A DNA stretch of 64,000 nucleotides from Bifidobacterium panos. GTDB lineage: Bacteria; Actinomycetota; Actinomycetes; Actinomycetales; Bifidobacteriaceae. A program made the translations under genes and the position numbers. The stretch is from the NCBI RefSeq assembly GCF_012932445.1, contig NZ_JAAIIJ010000018.1, positions 23,982-87,981 of the forward strand, given 5' to 3'. Positions 51,428-59,902 of the stretch are shown piece by piece. The notes under the pieces were generated by a model. It was not told the DNA's origin. It made no database searches and worked only from the letters and a program-made list of their open reading frames with translations. How positions within the stretch are numbered: position 1 is the first letter of the stretch; each line of letters begins with the position of its first letter.

Positions 51428-51838
51428 CTACTTAGACGTGTAATGCTGGCGCGGATCCCCCGGCACGGCGTCCATGGTATCGTAGGCACCCATGTCGGCG
51501 GCCAGGGCCCGCGCATCTTCGAGCAGCCTATGGCGACGCTCGCACCGCGCCTTGTAGTCGATGACATCACGGTACTCGACCATCCGGTGACCGGTGGCAG
51601 ACAAGCGGGACGAGGGGATGCGACCCGCATCAATGATTCTGGCCACAGTCTTGGCTGTCACACCCAGGATTTCCGCGGCCTGACCGGTCGTGAGCATCCG
51701 TGCCCCAGCGGACAGCGCGTCGGCTGCGCGCATGGCGGCGTTGAACTCATCCTCGGTCAGCTCGTAAGTCTTGCCGTACCCTTGAATCACGAACGGCTTG
51801 TCGGCACGCACCACGGCATCGATCACTGGCATACTCAT
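51428..51838 (-). CDS. HTH (excisionase/MerR-like) DNA-binding protein
   Basis: 136 residues. The first 45 (VIQGYGKTYELTEDEFNAAMRAADAL) resemble antitoxin N-termini. Residues 47-98 are a helix-turn-helix of the excisionase family (MLTTGQAAEILGVTAKTVARIIDAGRIPSSRLSATGHRMVEYRDVIDY). GGAAGGAG precedes ATG 51838. It may be an antitoxin without a visible toxin, or a regulator of the AlbA_2 gene downstream, with which it shares the tail motif DPRQ-Y. Confidence 0.72.
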   Translation of the reverse strand: MSMPVIDAVVRADKPFVIQGYGKTYELTEDEFNAAMRAADALSAGARMLTTGQAAEILGVTAKTVARIIDAGRIPSSRLSATGHRMVEYRDVIDYKARCERRHRLLEDARALAADMGAYDTMDAVPGDPRQHYTSK

Positions 51839-52157
51839 AGCAACGCTCCTTCCCGATATGACATCATCCTCAGTCTACCACAAAACGGACAAAACGGACA
51901 TTTGACTCTGTGGGAAGACCATGCTTGCCGATCCGATGGGTGGGATGGAAAGTTAAGAGGTTTCCAGGCAAACCAAGTCATAGCATCAACTGATCTCGCC
52001 AAAGTGCCGCGGGGGAAGGAACCTTGTATCGAGTTTCACTCGTCAGTGCTTAAAGCAACGAACCACAGCCCGCTGTCATGGGGAACAATGGCAATGCGCC
52101 GACACTCACTTTTGCCGCCATCGAGGTGCTGCTGAAAGCGACAGAAGCAGAATTTTG
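51839..52157. other. Intergenic stretch before tRNA-Glu
   Basis: It holds the upstream region of the HTH gene, with a tandem aaaacggac (about 51882-51899) that could be an operator. The remainder shows no coding pattern that I trust. Confidence 0.4.
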
Positions 52158-52229
52158 TACCCCCAGAGAGAGTCGAACTCTCGTTGTCAGATTGAAAGTC
52201 TGGTGTCCTAACCGTTAGACGATGGGGGC
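52158..52229 (-). tRNA. tRNA-Glu (TTC)
   Basis: The minus strand reads GCCCCCATCGTCTAACGG at the 5' end. The anticodon loop CTTTCAA within CAGA/TCTG gives anticodon TTC. The T-arm is GAGAGTTCGACTCTC. The 3' end TGGGGGT plus discriminator A lacks an encoded CCA. 72 nt. Confidence 0.95.
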
Positions 52230-52285
52230 GAACAACCTGAGCAATATTACGCGAGGCGTCCCTTGCGCGCAAGTTGACGACACGC

Positions 52286-52410
52286 CGGATAGGGCGCTCT
52301 CACGCCTTGCGACGACCCTTACGCCTTGCGATGAATCTCACGCCTTGCGATGACCTTCATACTTTGCGACAGCCCCCCATACCTTGCGGCACCCCTCATA
52401 TCTTGCGATA
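52286..52410. repeat. Tandem repeat of about 20 bp running out of the trmB stop region
   Basis: Six units of the type TCACGCCTTGCGATGACC or CATACCTTGCGGCACCCC lie between tRNA-Glu and trmB. The innermost unit, CATATCTTGCGATAGGTG, is the 3' end of trmB itself, covering the codons for YRKI and the stop. Confidence 0.78.
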
Positions 52411-53223
52411 GGTGAAGTCGTGAATCACTCGCCCCGCGGCCAAACCCTTTTTCTCGAAGTTGGTGAGCACGCGCCCGTCGAATCGGCTCGACTCCACGAA
52501 ATCGGCGTGCGGCATGTCGGCGGCGAGATCCGCATTGCCCTTGCCCACATGCCCCGTGGGCAGGCTCACGGTGATGTCGCCCGCATTCCGCCAGCCCGCA
52601 AGCCCATCCATCACTTCGTGCACATGCAGCGCATAATCCTCGATATCCGTGGCGATGCGCCACGCACCGCCGCCGACAAGCGCGCGGCGCACCTCGGCCG
52701 CCAGCGCGGGCTGCACGATGCGGCGCTTGTGATGCTTCTTCTTCGGCCACGGGTCGGGGAAGAACGTCCACACTTCAGCCACCACGCCGCTTGCCATCAC
52801 CTTGAACAGCTCGGGAGCGTTCACCTGCGCCACGCGCAAATTGCCGAGCCCCCGCTTGCCGGCGAGCAGCAGCGTGTGTGCCACGCCGGGGTCGTAAACC
52901 TCAAGCGCCAGAAAGTTCGTTTCGGGGTGCGCTTCGGCGGCGGCGACGATGTTCTCGCCTTGCCCCGTGCCGATTTCAACGATCAGCGGATTGCCGTTGC
53001 CCCATGTGCCGCGCACATATTCCGCATCGAACGCGAACCCCTCGCGCACATCGAGCGACCCCTCGCCGGCGTTGATGTCAAGCAGGTATTCGCCGGCATA
53101 GTTGCTCCACGCGCGCTGCAAACGGGCGTCGAGCCTGCCGGAACGGCGAACGAACGACAGCACCTTGTGCATTGGATGAGGGTGAGTCGAGCCGCTCGTG
53201 GGCACAGTGTTCTTCTCGGTCAT
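52396..53223 (-). CDS. trmB: tRNA (guanine-N7-)-methyltransferase
   Basis: 275 residues: [29 protein letters not shown] (SAM site), [22 protein letters not shown] (the TrmB FPDPWPK signature) and the C-terminal [21 protein letters not shown]. It makes m7G46 in the tRNA variable loop. The N-terminal about 50 residues extend beyond short homologues. It is divergent from galE and followed by tandem repeats that include its stop codon. Confidence 0.95.
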   Translation of the reverse strand: MTEKNTVPTSGSTHPHPMHKVLSFVRRSGRLDARLQRAWSNYAGEYLLDINAGEGSLDVREGFAFDAEYVRGTWGNGNPLIVEIGTGQGENIVAAAEAHPETNFLALEVYDPGVAHTLLLAGKRGLGNLRVAQVNAPELFKVMASGVVAEVWTFFPDPWPKKKHHKRRIVQPALAAEVRRALVGGGAWRIATDIEDYALHVHEVMDGLAGWRNAGDITVSLPTGHVGKGNADLAADMPHADFVESSRFDGRVLTNFEKKGLAAGRVIHDFTYRKI

Positions 53224-53283
53224 AATCCCCCATTATCCACAAGGAAATCTCGTCGCCAGCAGCGTGTGTTCACTTTTGTTCTG

Positions 53284-53316
53284 TGCTATACTCAAAATTG
53301 TTAGAAAAAATAACAA
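53284..53316 (+). promoter_or_regulatory. Likely galE promoter with palindrome
   Basis: An extended -10, TGCTATACT (53284-53292), is followed by the dyad TTGTTA (53298-53303) and TAACAA (53311-53316) over the expected start site, about 75 bp before the galE ATG. The -35 is weak. Confidence 0.45.
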
Positions 53317-53392
53317 ATATGAGCAGAAGCGAACAGAGGTTCGTTGATCGAATCTCCCGCAACCACTCTCATTATGTATGGAAAGGCAAGAC

Positions 53393-54403
53393 ATGACAGT
53401 TCTCGTCACCGGCGGGTGCGGCTACATCGGCGCACACGTCGTTCATGCTCTTCACCAGGCCGGCGAGCAAGTCGTCGTCGTTGACGATCTGAGCTACGGC
53501 AAACCCACCCGCATCGAAGGCGCGCGCCTCTACGGCATGGACATCTCCTCCCCCGATTCCGGCCAGCGCCTCGCCGAAATCATGACCGCCGAGGGCGTGG
53601 ACTCCGTCATCCACTTCGCCGCACGCAAGCAGGTGGGCGAATCCGTCGAAAAGCCGCTGTGGTACTACCAGCAGAACATCAACGGCATGCTCAACGTGCT
53701 CATCGGCATGAAGGAGTCCGGCGCGAAGAAGCTCGTGTTCTCCTCCTCCGCCGCCACCTACGGCGTGCCGCCGGTGGACGTGGTGCCTGAGGACGTGGTG
53801 CCGATGCTGCCGATCAACCCGTACGGGCAGACCAAGCTGTTCGGCGAGTGGATGGCCCGCGCCTGCGAGGAGCCCTACGGCATCCGCTTCTGCGGTCTGC
53901 GCTACTTCAACGTGGCTGGCTGCGGCCCGGTGGAGCTTGAGGATCCGGCTATTCTGAACCTCATCCCCATGCTGTTCGACCGCTTGAAGAAGGGCAAGGC
54001 GCCGGCCATTTTCGGCGACGACTACCCCACGCCGGACGGCACCTGCGTGCGCGACTACATCCACGTTTCCGACCTGGCCGACGCGCATATCGCGGCGCTG
54101 AAGTATCTCGACCGCGACGAGCGCAAGTACGACGCCTTCAACGTGGGCACCGGCGAAGGCACCTCCGTGCGCCAGATCGTCGACGAGGTCAAGAAGGTCA
54201 CCGGGCTGCCGTTCGAGGAAACCGTGATGGCACGCCGCGCGGGCGACCCGCCGCACCTGATCGGCTCGCCGAAGCGCATCAACGAGGAAATGGGCTGGCA
54301 CGCCAAGTACAACGTCGAGGACATCGTGAAGTCCGCGTGGGAAGCCTGGCAGGCGAACCCCGAGCACCACATCGATGTCGCCACCTGGAAGCAGGCCGAC
54401 TGA
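53393..54403 (+). CDS. galE: UDP-glucose 4-epimerase
   Basis: 336 residues of the extended SDR type: GGCGYIGAH for NAD, the catalytic SSSAATYG and YGQTK (Tyr-xxx-Lys), and substrate blocks RYFNVAGC and DYIHVSDLADAH. It interconverts UDP-galactose and UDP-glucose and completes the Leloir pathway with galT-galK at 33.4-35.9 kb. ATG 53393 has GGAAAGG upstream. Followed by a terminator; bifidobacteria usually carry more than one galE. Confidence 0.95.
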   Translation: MTVLVTGGCGYIGAHVVHALHQAGEQVVVVDDLSYGKPTRIEGARLYGMDISSPDSGQRLAEIMTAEGVDSVIHFAARKQVGESVEKPLWYYQQNINGMLNVLIGMKESGAKKLVFSSSAATYGVPPVDVVPEDVVPMLPINPYGQTKLFGEWMARACEEPYGIRFCGLRYFNVAGCGPVELEDPAILNLIPMLFDRLKKGKAPAIFGDDYPTPDGTCVRDYIHVSDLADAHIAALKYLDRDERKYDAFNVGTGEGTSVRQIVDEVKKVTGLPFEETVMARRAGDPPHLIGSPKRINEEMGWHAKYNVEDIVKSAWEAWQANPEHHIDVATWKQAD

Positions 54404-54463
54404 GCGAAACCCGGCATTGCTCGGGTCTTGCCTGAACATCGCCGGAACATCGTCGAAAACGCC

Positions 54464-54498
54464 ATGGGGCGGGTCGAAAAACGGCCTCGCCCCATTTT
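54464..54498 (+). terminator. galE terminator
   Basis: ATGGGGCG (54464-54471) pairs with CGCCCCAT (54488-54495), followed by TTT. Confidence 0.8.
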
Positions 54499-54610
54499 GT
54501 TGCGCCACCATGCACCCCGCCATGCACCATATAAGACACGCCGGGATTTGCATGGTACACAGAACTCTGTAAACTCTTTATCTGTTGTCTCCTCATCAGG
54601 AGAAGAACAC

Positions 54611-54684
54611 GGCCCCGTAGCTCAGTTGGTTAGAGCGCCGCCCTGTCACGGCGGAGGTCACCGGTTCAAGTCCGGCCGGGGTCG
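54611..54684 (+). tRNA. tRNA-Asp (GTC)
   Basis: 5' GGCCCCGTAGCTCAGTTGG. The anticodon arm CCGCC-CTGTCAC-GGCGG gives GTC. The T-arm is CCGGTTCAAGTCCGG; the acceptor is CGGGGTC plus G. No encoded CCA. 74 nt. Confidence 0.96.
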
Positions 54685-54698
54685 CTTGGATAGCTGAG

Positions 54699-54719
54699 AC
54701 CCGGTTCGCCGGGTTTTTT
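54699..54719 (+). terminator. Terminator between tRNA-Asp and tRNA-Phe
   Basis: ACCCGG-TTCG-CCGGGT followed by TTTTT. Its placement suggests the two tRNAs are not simply co-transcribed. Confidence 0.75.
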
Positions 54720-54731
54720 CAACTGTTCACT

Positions 54732-54807
54732 GGCTCTGTAGCTCAGTTGGTAGAGCGAACGACTGAAAATCGTTAGGTCAGCGGATCGATGCCGCTCGGA
54801 GCCACCA
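54732..54807 (+). tRNA. tRNA-Phe (GAA), host of the integrated element
   Basis: 5' GGCTCTGTAGCTCAGTTGG. The anticodon loop CTGAAAA gives GAA. The T-arm is GCGGATCGATGCCGC; the acceptor is CGGAGCC with A and an encoded CCA. The 3' half from 54767 is the element's attachment core, so integration keeps the tRNA intact. Confidence 0.96.
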
Positions 54808-54808
54808 C
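54767..54808 (+). repeat. attL: 42-bp core in tRNA-Phe
   Basis: Identical to 62001-62042 over 42 bp, from the anticodon loop to just past CCA. Together they define the ends of the integrated element. Confidence 0.93.
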
Positions 54809-54812
54809 TAAA

Positions 54813-54853
54813 AGAAGCCCTCAACCTTTGGAAATAAAGGCCTGAGGGCTTCT
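54813..54853 (+). terminator. Terminator at the left end of the element
   Basis: AGAAGCCCTCA (54813-54823) pairs with TGAGGGCTTCT (54843-54853). It lies just inside the element and now terminates tRNA-Phe; the native terminator was moved to 62046-62070. Confidence 0.75.
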
Positions 54854-54883
54854 CTTCGTTATACGGCATTCACGGTTTTCAAT

Positions 54884-54920
54884 CATTAACCCCGCGTTAA
54901 CCCCGCACATTTGTTGATAA
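54884..54920. repeat. Possible integrase arm sites, left end
   Basis: CATTAACCCCGCG (54884) and GTTAACCCCGCACATTTGTTG (54896 on) overlap the integrase stop. A 25-bp relative (21 of 25 matches to 54896-54920) lies at 61873-61897 near the right end, in the same orientation. Confidence 0.5.
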
Positions 54921-56060
54921 TGGATCGTCCAGAGCCTCATTCATGCGTACCGCCGCTTCCTCGCTGCCAAGGTTGCGTCCCATGTACACGTCTTCCGTCA
55001 TGGATGGTTTTGCATGACCGAGATAATCGGCTATCGCCCTCGCACTCAGCCCCTTGGCATCCAGTATCGTCGCCACAGACTTGCGCAGACTGTGCGAGGT
55101 TATGCCAGGGAAGCCCAAGGCGTCGCGGCGTTCCCGTAGATCACGCTCGCTGTTATTGGGGTCGCGTATTTTTCCCAGTAAAGTCGGGAATACCAGAATG
55201 TAGCCGTAATGCGACATGCGCTCGCGTCGCTCGGACAGCATCCGCATGGTCACGTCGGGCACATCTATGGTTCGAGCGCTCTTGTCCGTCTTCCCGTATT
55301 CCTGAAGAATCATCCCCTTGCTGGTTATCCGCTTGGCTATGGCGCTCATGGTCACACGCCCATGATCGAAGTCCACCGCAGACCATCTCAGACCGCATGC
55401 CTCGCCTATCCTGAATCCCGTGGCTGCCATGAACTCAAACAGTTCTGCCGAATCCCGCTCGCGTAATACTTCGTCGTTTCTGACGGCATTCAGGAACTCC
55501 TGGTAACGTTCAGGCGGTATCGGCTCACTGCCGGGTTTACCCGGCTTCTCTATGCGCTCCACCTCGGCAACCGGGTTGTGCAGCAGCGCTCCGTTACGCA
55601 CAGCAAGCGCCATCATGCCGGACAGCACCGAACGGCAGTTCTTCGCCGCCCCATGCCCGTCCTCCTTCGCTATCGACAATAGGTACTTGTTTAACCGCTC
55701 GGGCGTGGCCTCAATCACAGCCAGATCGCCTATGTCGGGCTTGATGTGTGCATCGACGGCCACCTGATAGGTCTGTACCGTACCAGCGCTACGGCGCTCG
55801 CGCTTGTCCGCCATGAACAAGTCCGCTAGACAGCTGAGACTGGTTTGGCTTCTTATGGTGCCGCCGGTGTCCGACTGTAGATCGACGAGAGCGTTTTTTA
55901 ACGCGGCTTCAGCCTTCATCTTCGAGTCCCGGTAGCGTTCCACCTGCTTGAACTTGCCATCGGGGAAGCGGAACCGGCACCGTGCCCGCCATGTTCCCGG
56001 CGTAACCTCCACGAGGTTTATCTTTCCGTAGCTACCTATGGGAAGACGCGGGCGCGCCAT
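54897..56060 (-). CDS. int: Tyrosine recombinase (integrase)
   Basis: 387 residues: an N-terminal arm-binding AP2-like domain (KINLVEVTPGTWRARCRFRFPDGKFKQVERY), a SAM-like core-binding domain (about 75-165), then the catalytic domain with Arg in ATGFRIGEACGLRW, HSLRKS (H-xx-R) and GHAKPSMTEDVY (His and nucleophile Tyr). It integrates at the 3' end of tRNA-Phe. It ends 89 bp from attL, the usual place, and overlaps the next gene by 1 bp. Confidence 0.95.
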   Translation of the reverse strand: MARPRLPIGSYGKINLVEVTPGTWRARCRFRFPDGKFKQVERYRDSKMKAEAALKNALVDLQSDTGGTIRSQTSLSCLADLFMADKRERRSAGTVQTYQVAVDAHIKPDIGDLAVIEATPERLNKYLLSIAKEDGHGAAKNCRSVLSGMMALAVRNGALLHNPVAEVERIEKPGKPGSEPIPPERYQEFLNAVRNDEVLRERDSAELFEFMAATGFRIGEACGLRWSAVDFDHGRVTMSAIAKRITSKGMILQEYGKTDKSARTIDVPDVTMRMLSERRERMSHYGYILVFPTLLGKIRDPNNSERDLRERRDALGFPGITSHSLRKSVATILDAKGLSARAIADYLGHAKPSMTEDVYMGRNLGSEEAAVRMNEALDDPLSTNVRG

Positions 56061-56722
56061 TAACGACGCCTCCCACTAGCCACTGGAGCCAATAACCCCT
56101 TTTTACGCGAAGCCGATAACCAGCGCCTAACATTGGACGGGGTGGTTTCATTAAGAGTCGCCATGTATTCCGTGGCGTCAACATCGGGGAACGCTTCGCC
56201 AATCGCTTCATATTGAAGGCCTACACGGGCTAGGAACCCGTAATCTGCAAGTTTGCACGGTTCCAATGGTTTGAGCGGGTCAAACGTCTTCGAGGCATTG
56301 CCCAAGGCAAGCGCACGATTAATGTTTATGGTGCCTTGTATCTCGCGAGTAGAATACACAACGCCGATGGCCGCCAATGGCAAGCGTCGCATGGCGGACC
56401 CGGACAGTTCACGACCTTCTTGGAACGGCACGATCACCGAGCTTACGTAGACTTCCTTCGATTCCGGCATCTTCGATTGAAGCCTTAGTACGTATTCTTC
56501 CCCCGTCTCGGCATTCCTCAGCCTCACCCACCTATGACCCATCACGTAATAAGAGCGGCGGGAATTAGGCAAGGTGGCCTCACCGTCGCGAATAACGTCG
56601 TCATCGGTCATGTCCTTATAGGTGAGTTTGCACCCCACGACAGCCTCTAGCTTGTCTTGTTCGTCGGCTGGGAGGTGGCCTGACACTTCCTCCCACGGTT
56701 CGGGCAACTCAGGATAACGCAT
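56060..56722 (-). CDS. Uncharacterised element protein, possible C-terminal HTH regulator
   Basis: About 220 residues from MRYPELPEPWEEVSGHL (ATG 56722; a longer frame reaches 56767). The N-terminal half is beta-rich (RRSYYVMGHRWVRLRNAETGEEYVLRL). The C-terminus (LNETTPSNVRRWLSASRKKGLLAPV) has the look of an HTH with recognition helix and wing, as in actinobacterial element regulators. It is coupled to the integrase and divergent from the excisionase, a likely repressor position. Confidence 0.6.
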   Translation of the reverse strand: MRYPELPEPWEEVSGHLPADEQDKLEAVVGCKLTYKDMTDDDVIRDGEATLPNSRRSYYVMGHRWVRLRNAETGEEYVLRLQSKMPESKEVYVSSVIVPFQEGRELSGSAMRRLPLAAIGVVYSTREIQGTININRALALGNASKTFDPLKPLEPCKLADYGFLARVGLQYEAIGEAFPDVDATEYMATLNETTPSNVRRWLSASRKKGLLAPVASGRRR

Positions 56723-56849
56723 AGCAAACAGCATACACCACTTGCAAGAAACGCTCGCAGTTTGCAAACCGTGCGACTGTGTGATAGCTTCATCTCGTCA
56801 TCAGTTAATCAACTGTGCACATAATTAATTATTAGTTGGAGGTAATGAG

Positions 56850-57101
56850 ATGGCTAAGACCGACCCCGTGAAGTTGCTGAATGTGGACGAAGTAGCCGTG
56901 CAGCTCGGCGTGAGCAAATCGAATCTTTACAGGCTCAGGTGTTACGACCCCAAAAGGATACCGCCCGCCATCAAAGTCGGGTCACACCTGCGCTGGCGAC
57001 AGTGCGATATCGACAAATGGCTGGATGAACAGGCCAAGCAGTCCGAGACGGAACAAAGAGAACAGACGGAACAGGCGGAGCGTGAAGAGGTGTCGAAATG
57101 A
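56850..57101 (+). CDS. Excisionase / AlpA-like HTH protein
   Basis: 83 residues: LLNVDEVAVQLGVSKSNLYRLRCYDPKRIPPAIKVGSHLRWRQCDIDKWLDEQA is a MerR-like excisionase winged helix, then a charged Gln/Glu tail. TTGGAGGTAATGAG lies before the ATG. It is the first gene of the rightward operon. It would direct excision and may act as an activator. The 82 bp before it hold a bidirectional promoter with the AT-rich dyad TAATTAATTATTA. Confidence 0.88.
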   Translation: MAKTDPVKLLNVDEVAVQLGVSKSNLYRLRCYDPKRIPPAIKVGSHLRWRQCDIDKWLDEQAKQSETEQREQTEQAEREEVSK

Positions 57102-57319
57102 TGTTCGCCGCCTCTCAACCGAGAACCACCTTACAAGACGGCACCGTAACCCAACAAGCTCGGACACTGAAAGCCTCCGCGAGCGGAACCGGGGTAGACA
57201 TCAGCGTGGGCCTTGAAGCGGCCAGGACGCTCGCGATCACCTTGAGTTTCACGGACGCGGCACGGCTCGCCTCATGGTTGACGAACGAGTTGGAGAAACT
57301 GACGGAGGGCATGGTATGA
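57098..57319 (+). CDS. Small element protein of unknown function
   Basis: 73 residues, MMFAASQPRTTLQDGTVTQQARTLKASASGTGVDISVGLEAARTLAITLSFTDAARLASWLTNELEKL. It overlaps the excisionase gene by 4 bp and is followed 1 bp later by the next gene. The C-terminal half is amphipathic helix. Not recognised. Confidence 0.6.
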   Translation: MMFAASQPRTTLQDGTVTQQARTLKASASGTGVDISVGLEAARTLAITLSFTDAARLASWLTNELEKLTEGMV

Positions 57320-57320
57320 C

Positions 57321-57617
57321 ATGGCTTACGCACTTGCTACAGGCGGTATGCCTGGCCGTCCCGCCCCTGCTTGTTCTGTGGGCTTCGTCGCTTCCCTGGG
57401 AGGCGGCCTCTGTGAGGGTCGTGCGCTCGCGGATGCCCGCCGGCAGTGGGTGGCGTGGAACAGGCACATGGTGCGCGCCGTCGGCCAGCAGGGCGTCGCG
57501 AGGTACACGCGTGCCGATTACGACGAATGGTACCCGGACGGCGACGGTGTCCCCCGTGACTTCGGCGGACGCCCGTATGAGCCGCTTTCATGGGGCGGGG
57601 TGAGCGTGTATGGGTGA
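57321..57617 (+). CDS. Small element protein of unknown function
   Basis: 98 residues; the part ADARRQWVAWNRHMVRAVGQQGVARYTRADYDEWYPDGDGVPRDFGGRPYEPLSW has protein-like composition. It overlaps the ATPase gene by 8 bp. A competing frame (57316-57603, MTWLTHLLQAV) is Arg/Ser/Thr-rich and less convincing. Not recognised; context suggests a replication accessory. Confidence 0.6.
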   Translation: MAYALATGGMPGRPAPACSVGFVASLGGGLCEGRALADARRQWVAWNRHMVRAVGQQGVARYTRADYDEWYPDGDGVPRDFGGRPYEPLSWGGVSVYG

Positions 57618-58965
57618 TTACGAGGAGTTCTTCAAACGCCGCGCGTGGCTTGATTACGCGTACCGTTACGCGCGTTCGCTTCGCATGAGCCCGTGGGGGC
57701 TCGCCGGGGTGCTGTTGGCCCGCGTGAGCGCCCTGACCCCGCCGAACGTGGTGGCGCGGCTGACGGATGGCGACCTTGCCATGAGCCTTAACGTGAACCT
57801 CGCGCTGGTGGGGCCGACGGGCAGCGGCAAGGGCAAGGCGATGGCGCAGGGGCGGCACTTGGTGCCCGCGCCCCCGTTGTCCACGCTGGCGGAGGTCAAG
57901 CCGAAGACCGGCGAGAGCATCCCCGCCCGGTTCGTCGCCAAGATGCCCGCCACGGACGGCGACGGCAAGCAGGTCAAGGGCGAATACGAGGACAAGGTGG
58001 TCACCGACCGCGCGATGGTGTTCGTGCCCGAGATCGTGACCATGCGTGCCGCCATGAGCCGTCAGGGTTCCACGCTGCTGCCCGTCCTGCTGGAGGCGTT
58101 CAGCAACGAGCCGATGGGCGACGACACCAAGGGCAAGCAGTACCAGATCAAGCTCCCCCCGTACTCGTACCGGCTCTCCAGCGTGGTCGGCGTGCAGCCG
58201 AACAACTCCGGGACGCTGTTCAACGAGGCCCAGACGGGCCTTGCCGGGCGTTTCGCGTACATGCCCAGCATCGACCCGGACATGCCCGAGGAACGCCCGG
58301 CAAAACCCCTTGACCGCTTCCCGTTCGACCCCACGGCATTGCCCGAGGGCAACTCGTTCGCCCAACTGGAGGCGCTGATCAGGTTCGGCGGCGTGGAGAA
58401 CATGCCCTATAACGGCCCCGGCTCGCGCGAGGGCTACCCGCTGGCCGTCATGACGTTCCCCGAAAGCGTCGCCGGGGACGTGGACGCCGCCCAACGGCTC
58501 AGCGTCCAGGGCAAGGCCGACCCGCTGGACGCCCACCGCATCGAGCTCGTCGGCAGGTTCGCCGCGCTGTTCGCCATCATGGAGGGCCGCACGACGGTGG
58601 ACATGGCCGACTGGACGCTGGCGCTCGCGTTCATGGACAAGTCGGACGCGACACGCGCCAAGTGCGCCGCCCAACGCAAGCAGTCCGACGTGGACTGCCA
58701 GGCCGACGCGATCGCAGTGAAACGCGAGGCCGAGGAACAGGCCGACCGTTCGATCATCGGACGCACCGAGACCCGGCTGCTCGAACTGCTCGACACGCTC
58801 GACCCCGCGCGTGAGGGCGTGGCCTCCAAGACCCTCAAGCTCAAGCTGAGCAAGCCCCAGAGGCGGGTGTACGAGGACGCCATAAACACCCTCATCGAAA
58901 GGGGGGATATCGACCATAGGGACGGCCCATACGGAGGGGAAATATTCTCGCTATCCGTCTTTTAG
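57610..58965 (+). CDS. DUF3987-like ATPase / replication initiator
   Basis: 451 residues. Walker A LALVGPTGSGKGKAM lies near residue 67, with an acidic Walker B-like MVFVPEIV and a sensor-like block YRLSSVVGVQPNNSGTLFNEAQTGLAGRF. The last about 70 residues (LDTLDPAREGVASKTLKLKLSKPQRRVYEDAINTLIERGDIDH) form a winged helix. The organisation fits DUF3987/primase-helicase initiators of satellites and plasmids. The 12-copy iteron array begins directly after its stop, so it may recognise it. Confidence 0.78.
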   Translation: MGDYEEFFKRRAWLDYAYRYARSLRMSPWGLAGVLLARVSALTPPNVVARLTDGDLAMSLNVNLALVGPTGSGKGKAMAQGRHLVPAPPLSTLAEVKPKTGESIPARFVAKMPATDGDGKQVKGEYEDKVVTDRAMVFVPEIVTMRAAMSRQGSTLLPVLLEAFSNEPMGDDTKGKQYQIKLPPYSYRLSSVVGVQPNNSGTLFNEAQTGLAGRFAYMPSIDPDMPEERPAKPLDRFPFDPTALPEGNSFAQLEALIRFGGVENMPYNGPGSREGYPLAVMTFPESVAGDVDAAQRLSVQGKADPLDAHRIELVGRFAALFAIMEGRTTVDMADWTLALAFMDKSDATRAKCAAQRKQSDVDCQADAIAVKREAEEQADRSIIGRTETRLLELLDTLDPAREGVASKTLKLKLSKPQRRVYEDAINTLIERGDIDHRDGPYGGEIFSLSVF

Positions 58966-58967
58966 GG

Positions 58968-59139
58968 TGCCTACCTGCCTACCCCTACTGCCGCAAGGCC
59001 TAAGACTGCCTACCAGTGGTGCCTACCACCTGCCTACCTGCCTACCCCGACACCATCGGGTAGGCACCCGGTAGGCACCACAGGTAGGCACCCAAACCCC
59101 AACCGGGAGAACGGTAGGCACCGGTAGGCACTGCCTACC
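58968..59139. repeat. Iteron cluster, likely replication origin of the element
   Basis: Twelve copies of the 8-mer TGCCTACC in 172 bp. Forward copies start at 58968, 58976, 59007, 59020, 59031, 59039 and 59132. Reverse copies (GGTAGGCA) start at 59059, 59070, 59083, 59113 and 59123. The switch in orientation is centred on the hairpin CCCGA-CACCA-TCGGG (59046-59060). It directly follows the initiator-like gene. Confidence 0.82.
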
Positions 59140-59177
59140 AGCCAAAACACGAAAACGCACACACGGAAGAACACACC

Positions 59178-59357
59178 ATGACACCCCCCTATCCACACAC
59201 CCATAACCCCCCGCCGGACTGGCTGATCAAACTGCCCAACTTCGCCGGACGAATCGACTGGCCCGCGTTCGCAACCCACCAGCTATACGCCATCATCCAC
59301 GCAAGGCCCGCGCTCGCGGACGCGGCACGCGCCGAGCTTGAGAGGAGGAGACCATAA
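59178..59357 (+). CDS. Small element protein, 59 residues
   Basis: ATG 59178 opens MTPPYPHTHNPPPDWLIKL, followed by PNFAGRIDWPAFATHQLYAII and an Ala/Arg-rich helix ending ELERRRP at 59357. The N-terminus is proline rich. RBS-like GGAAGAA lies 7-13 nt upstream. Not recognised; retained because the composition is protein-like and the gene fits the operon. Confidence 0.5.
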   Translation: MTPPYPHTHNPPPDWLIKLPNFAGRIDWPAFATHQLYAIIHARPALADAARAELERRRP

Positions 59358-59462
59358 CCCACATCACCCTCACGCCCCCGCCATCGGGGAGCGACAACGA
59401 CCCAACCGAAAAGAACGCCCCGACGCTACGACCGTCGGGGCACCGAAAGGAATCCAAACGAA

Positions 59463-59762
59463 ATGAATACCAATGCACAGCCTAACACCCGCCCGCCATT
59501 CCGTCCATCCCCGCGCCCGGTGCCCGGCACGGCCACCGCTACCAAAACGCGCGACGACGCCCGCGCCCCGCTCGTCTTCCACATCGTGAACACGCGAAGG
59601 CTCCGGGAGCAGGGCAATGCGCGCGCGCTGTGCGGGGAACTCATACGGCGGGACGGCTCCACCCAGACCCCATCGGAAGACGGCGGCGGGTGGACGCTAT
59701 GCGCGTTGTGCGACCTCGCGCGGATGGACATCATCAGGACATTGGAGGGGATCGGCAAATGA
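59463..59762 (+). CDS. Small element protein with cysteine pairs
   Basis: 99 residues. A Pro/Thr-rich N-terminus is followed by PLVFHIVNTRRLREQGNARALCGELIRRDGSTQTPSEDGGGWTLCALCDLARMDIIRTLEGI. Cys at ALCGEL and LCALC may bind zinc. AAAGGAA precedes the ATG. Similar short zinc-ribbon proteins occur in actinophages; the role is unknown. The 140 bp after it hold no gene I can support. Confidence 0.6.
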   Translation: MNTNAQPNTRPPFRPSPRPVPGTATATKTRDDARAPLVFHIVNTRRLREQGNARALCGELIRRDGSTQTPSEDGGGWTLCALCDLARMDIIRTLEGIGK

Positions 59763-59902
59763 GCGGCACCATATCCGGCACGCCCCCATGACAGCCGAAG
59801 CCGACACGAGGCCGCCAAACATCCGATGTTCGATACATTCCCAAACCATCACGCCGCGCGAGCCGCAAGACCCCGCACGACAAACCAAGAAAGGAAAACG
59901 AT

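Noticed and set aside
51410..52135. A 241-codon plus-strand frame opposite the HTH gene
   Set aside because: No RBS or family features; the minus-strand HTH gene has both.
58968..59139. Possible CRISPR or simple-sequence repeat
   Set aside because: The 8-mers occur in both orientations at irregular short distances, which fits iterons, not CRISPR.
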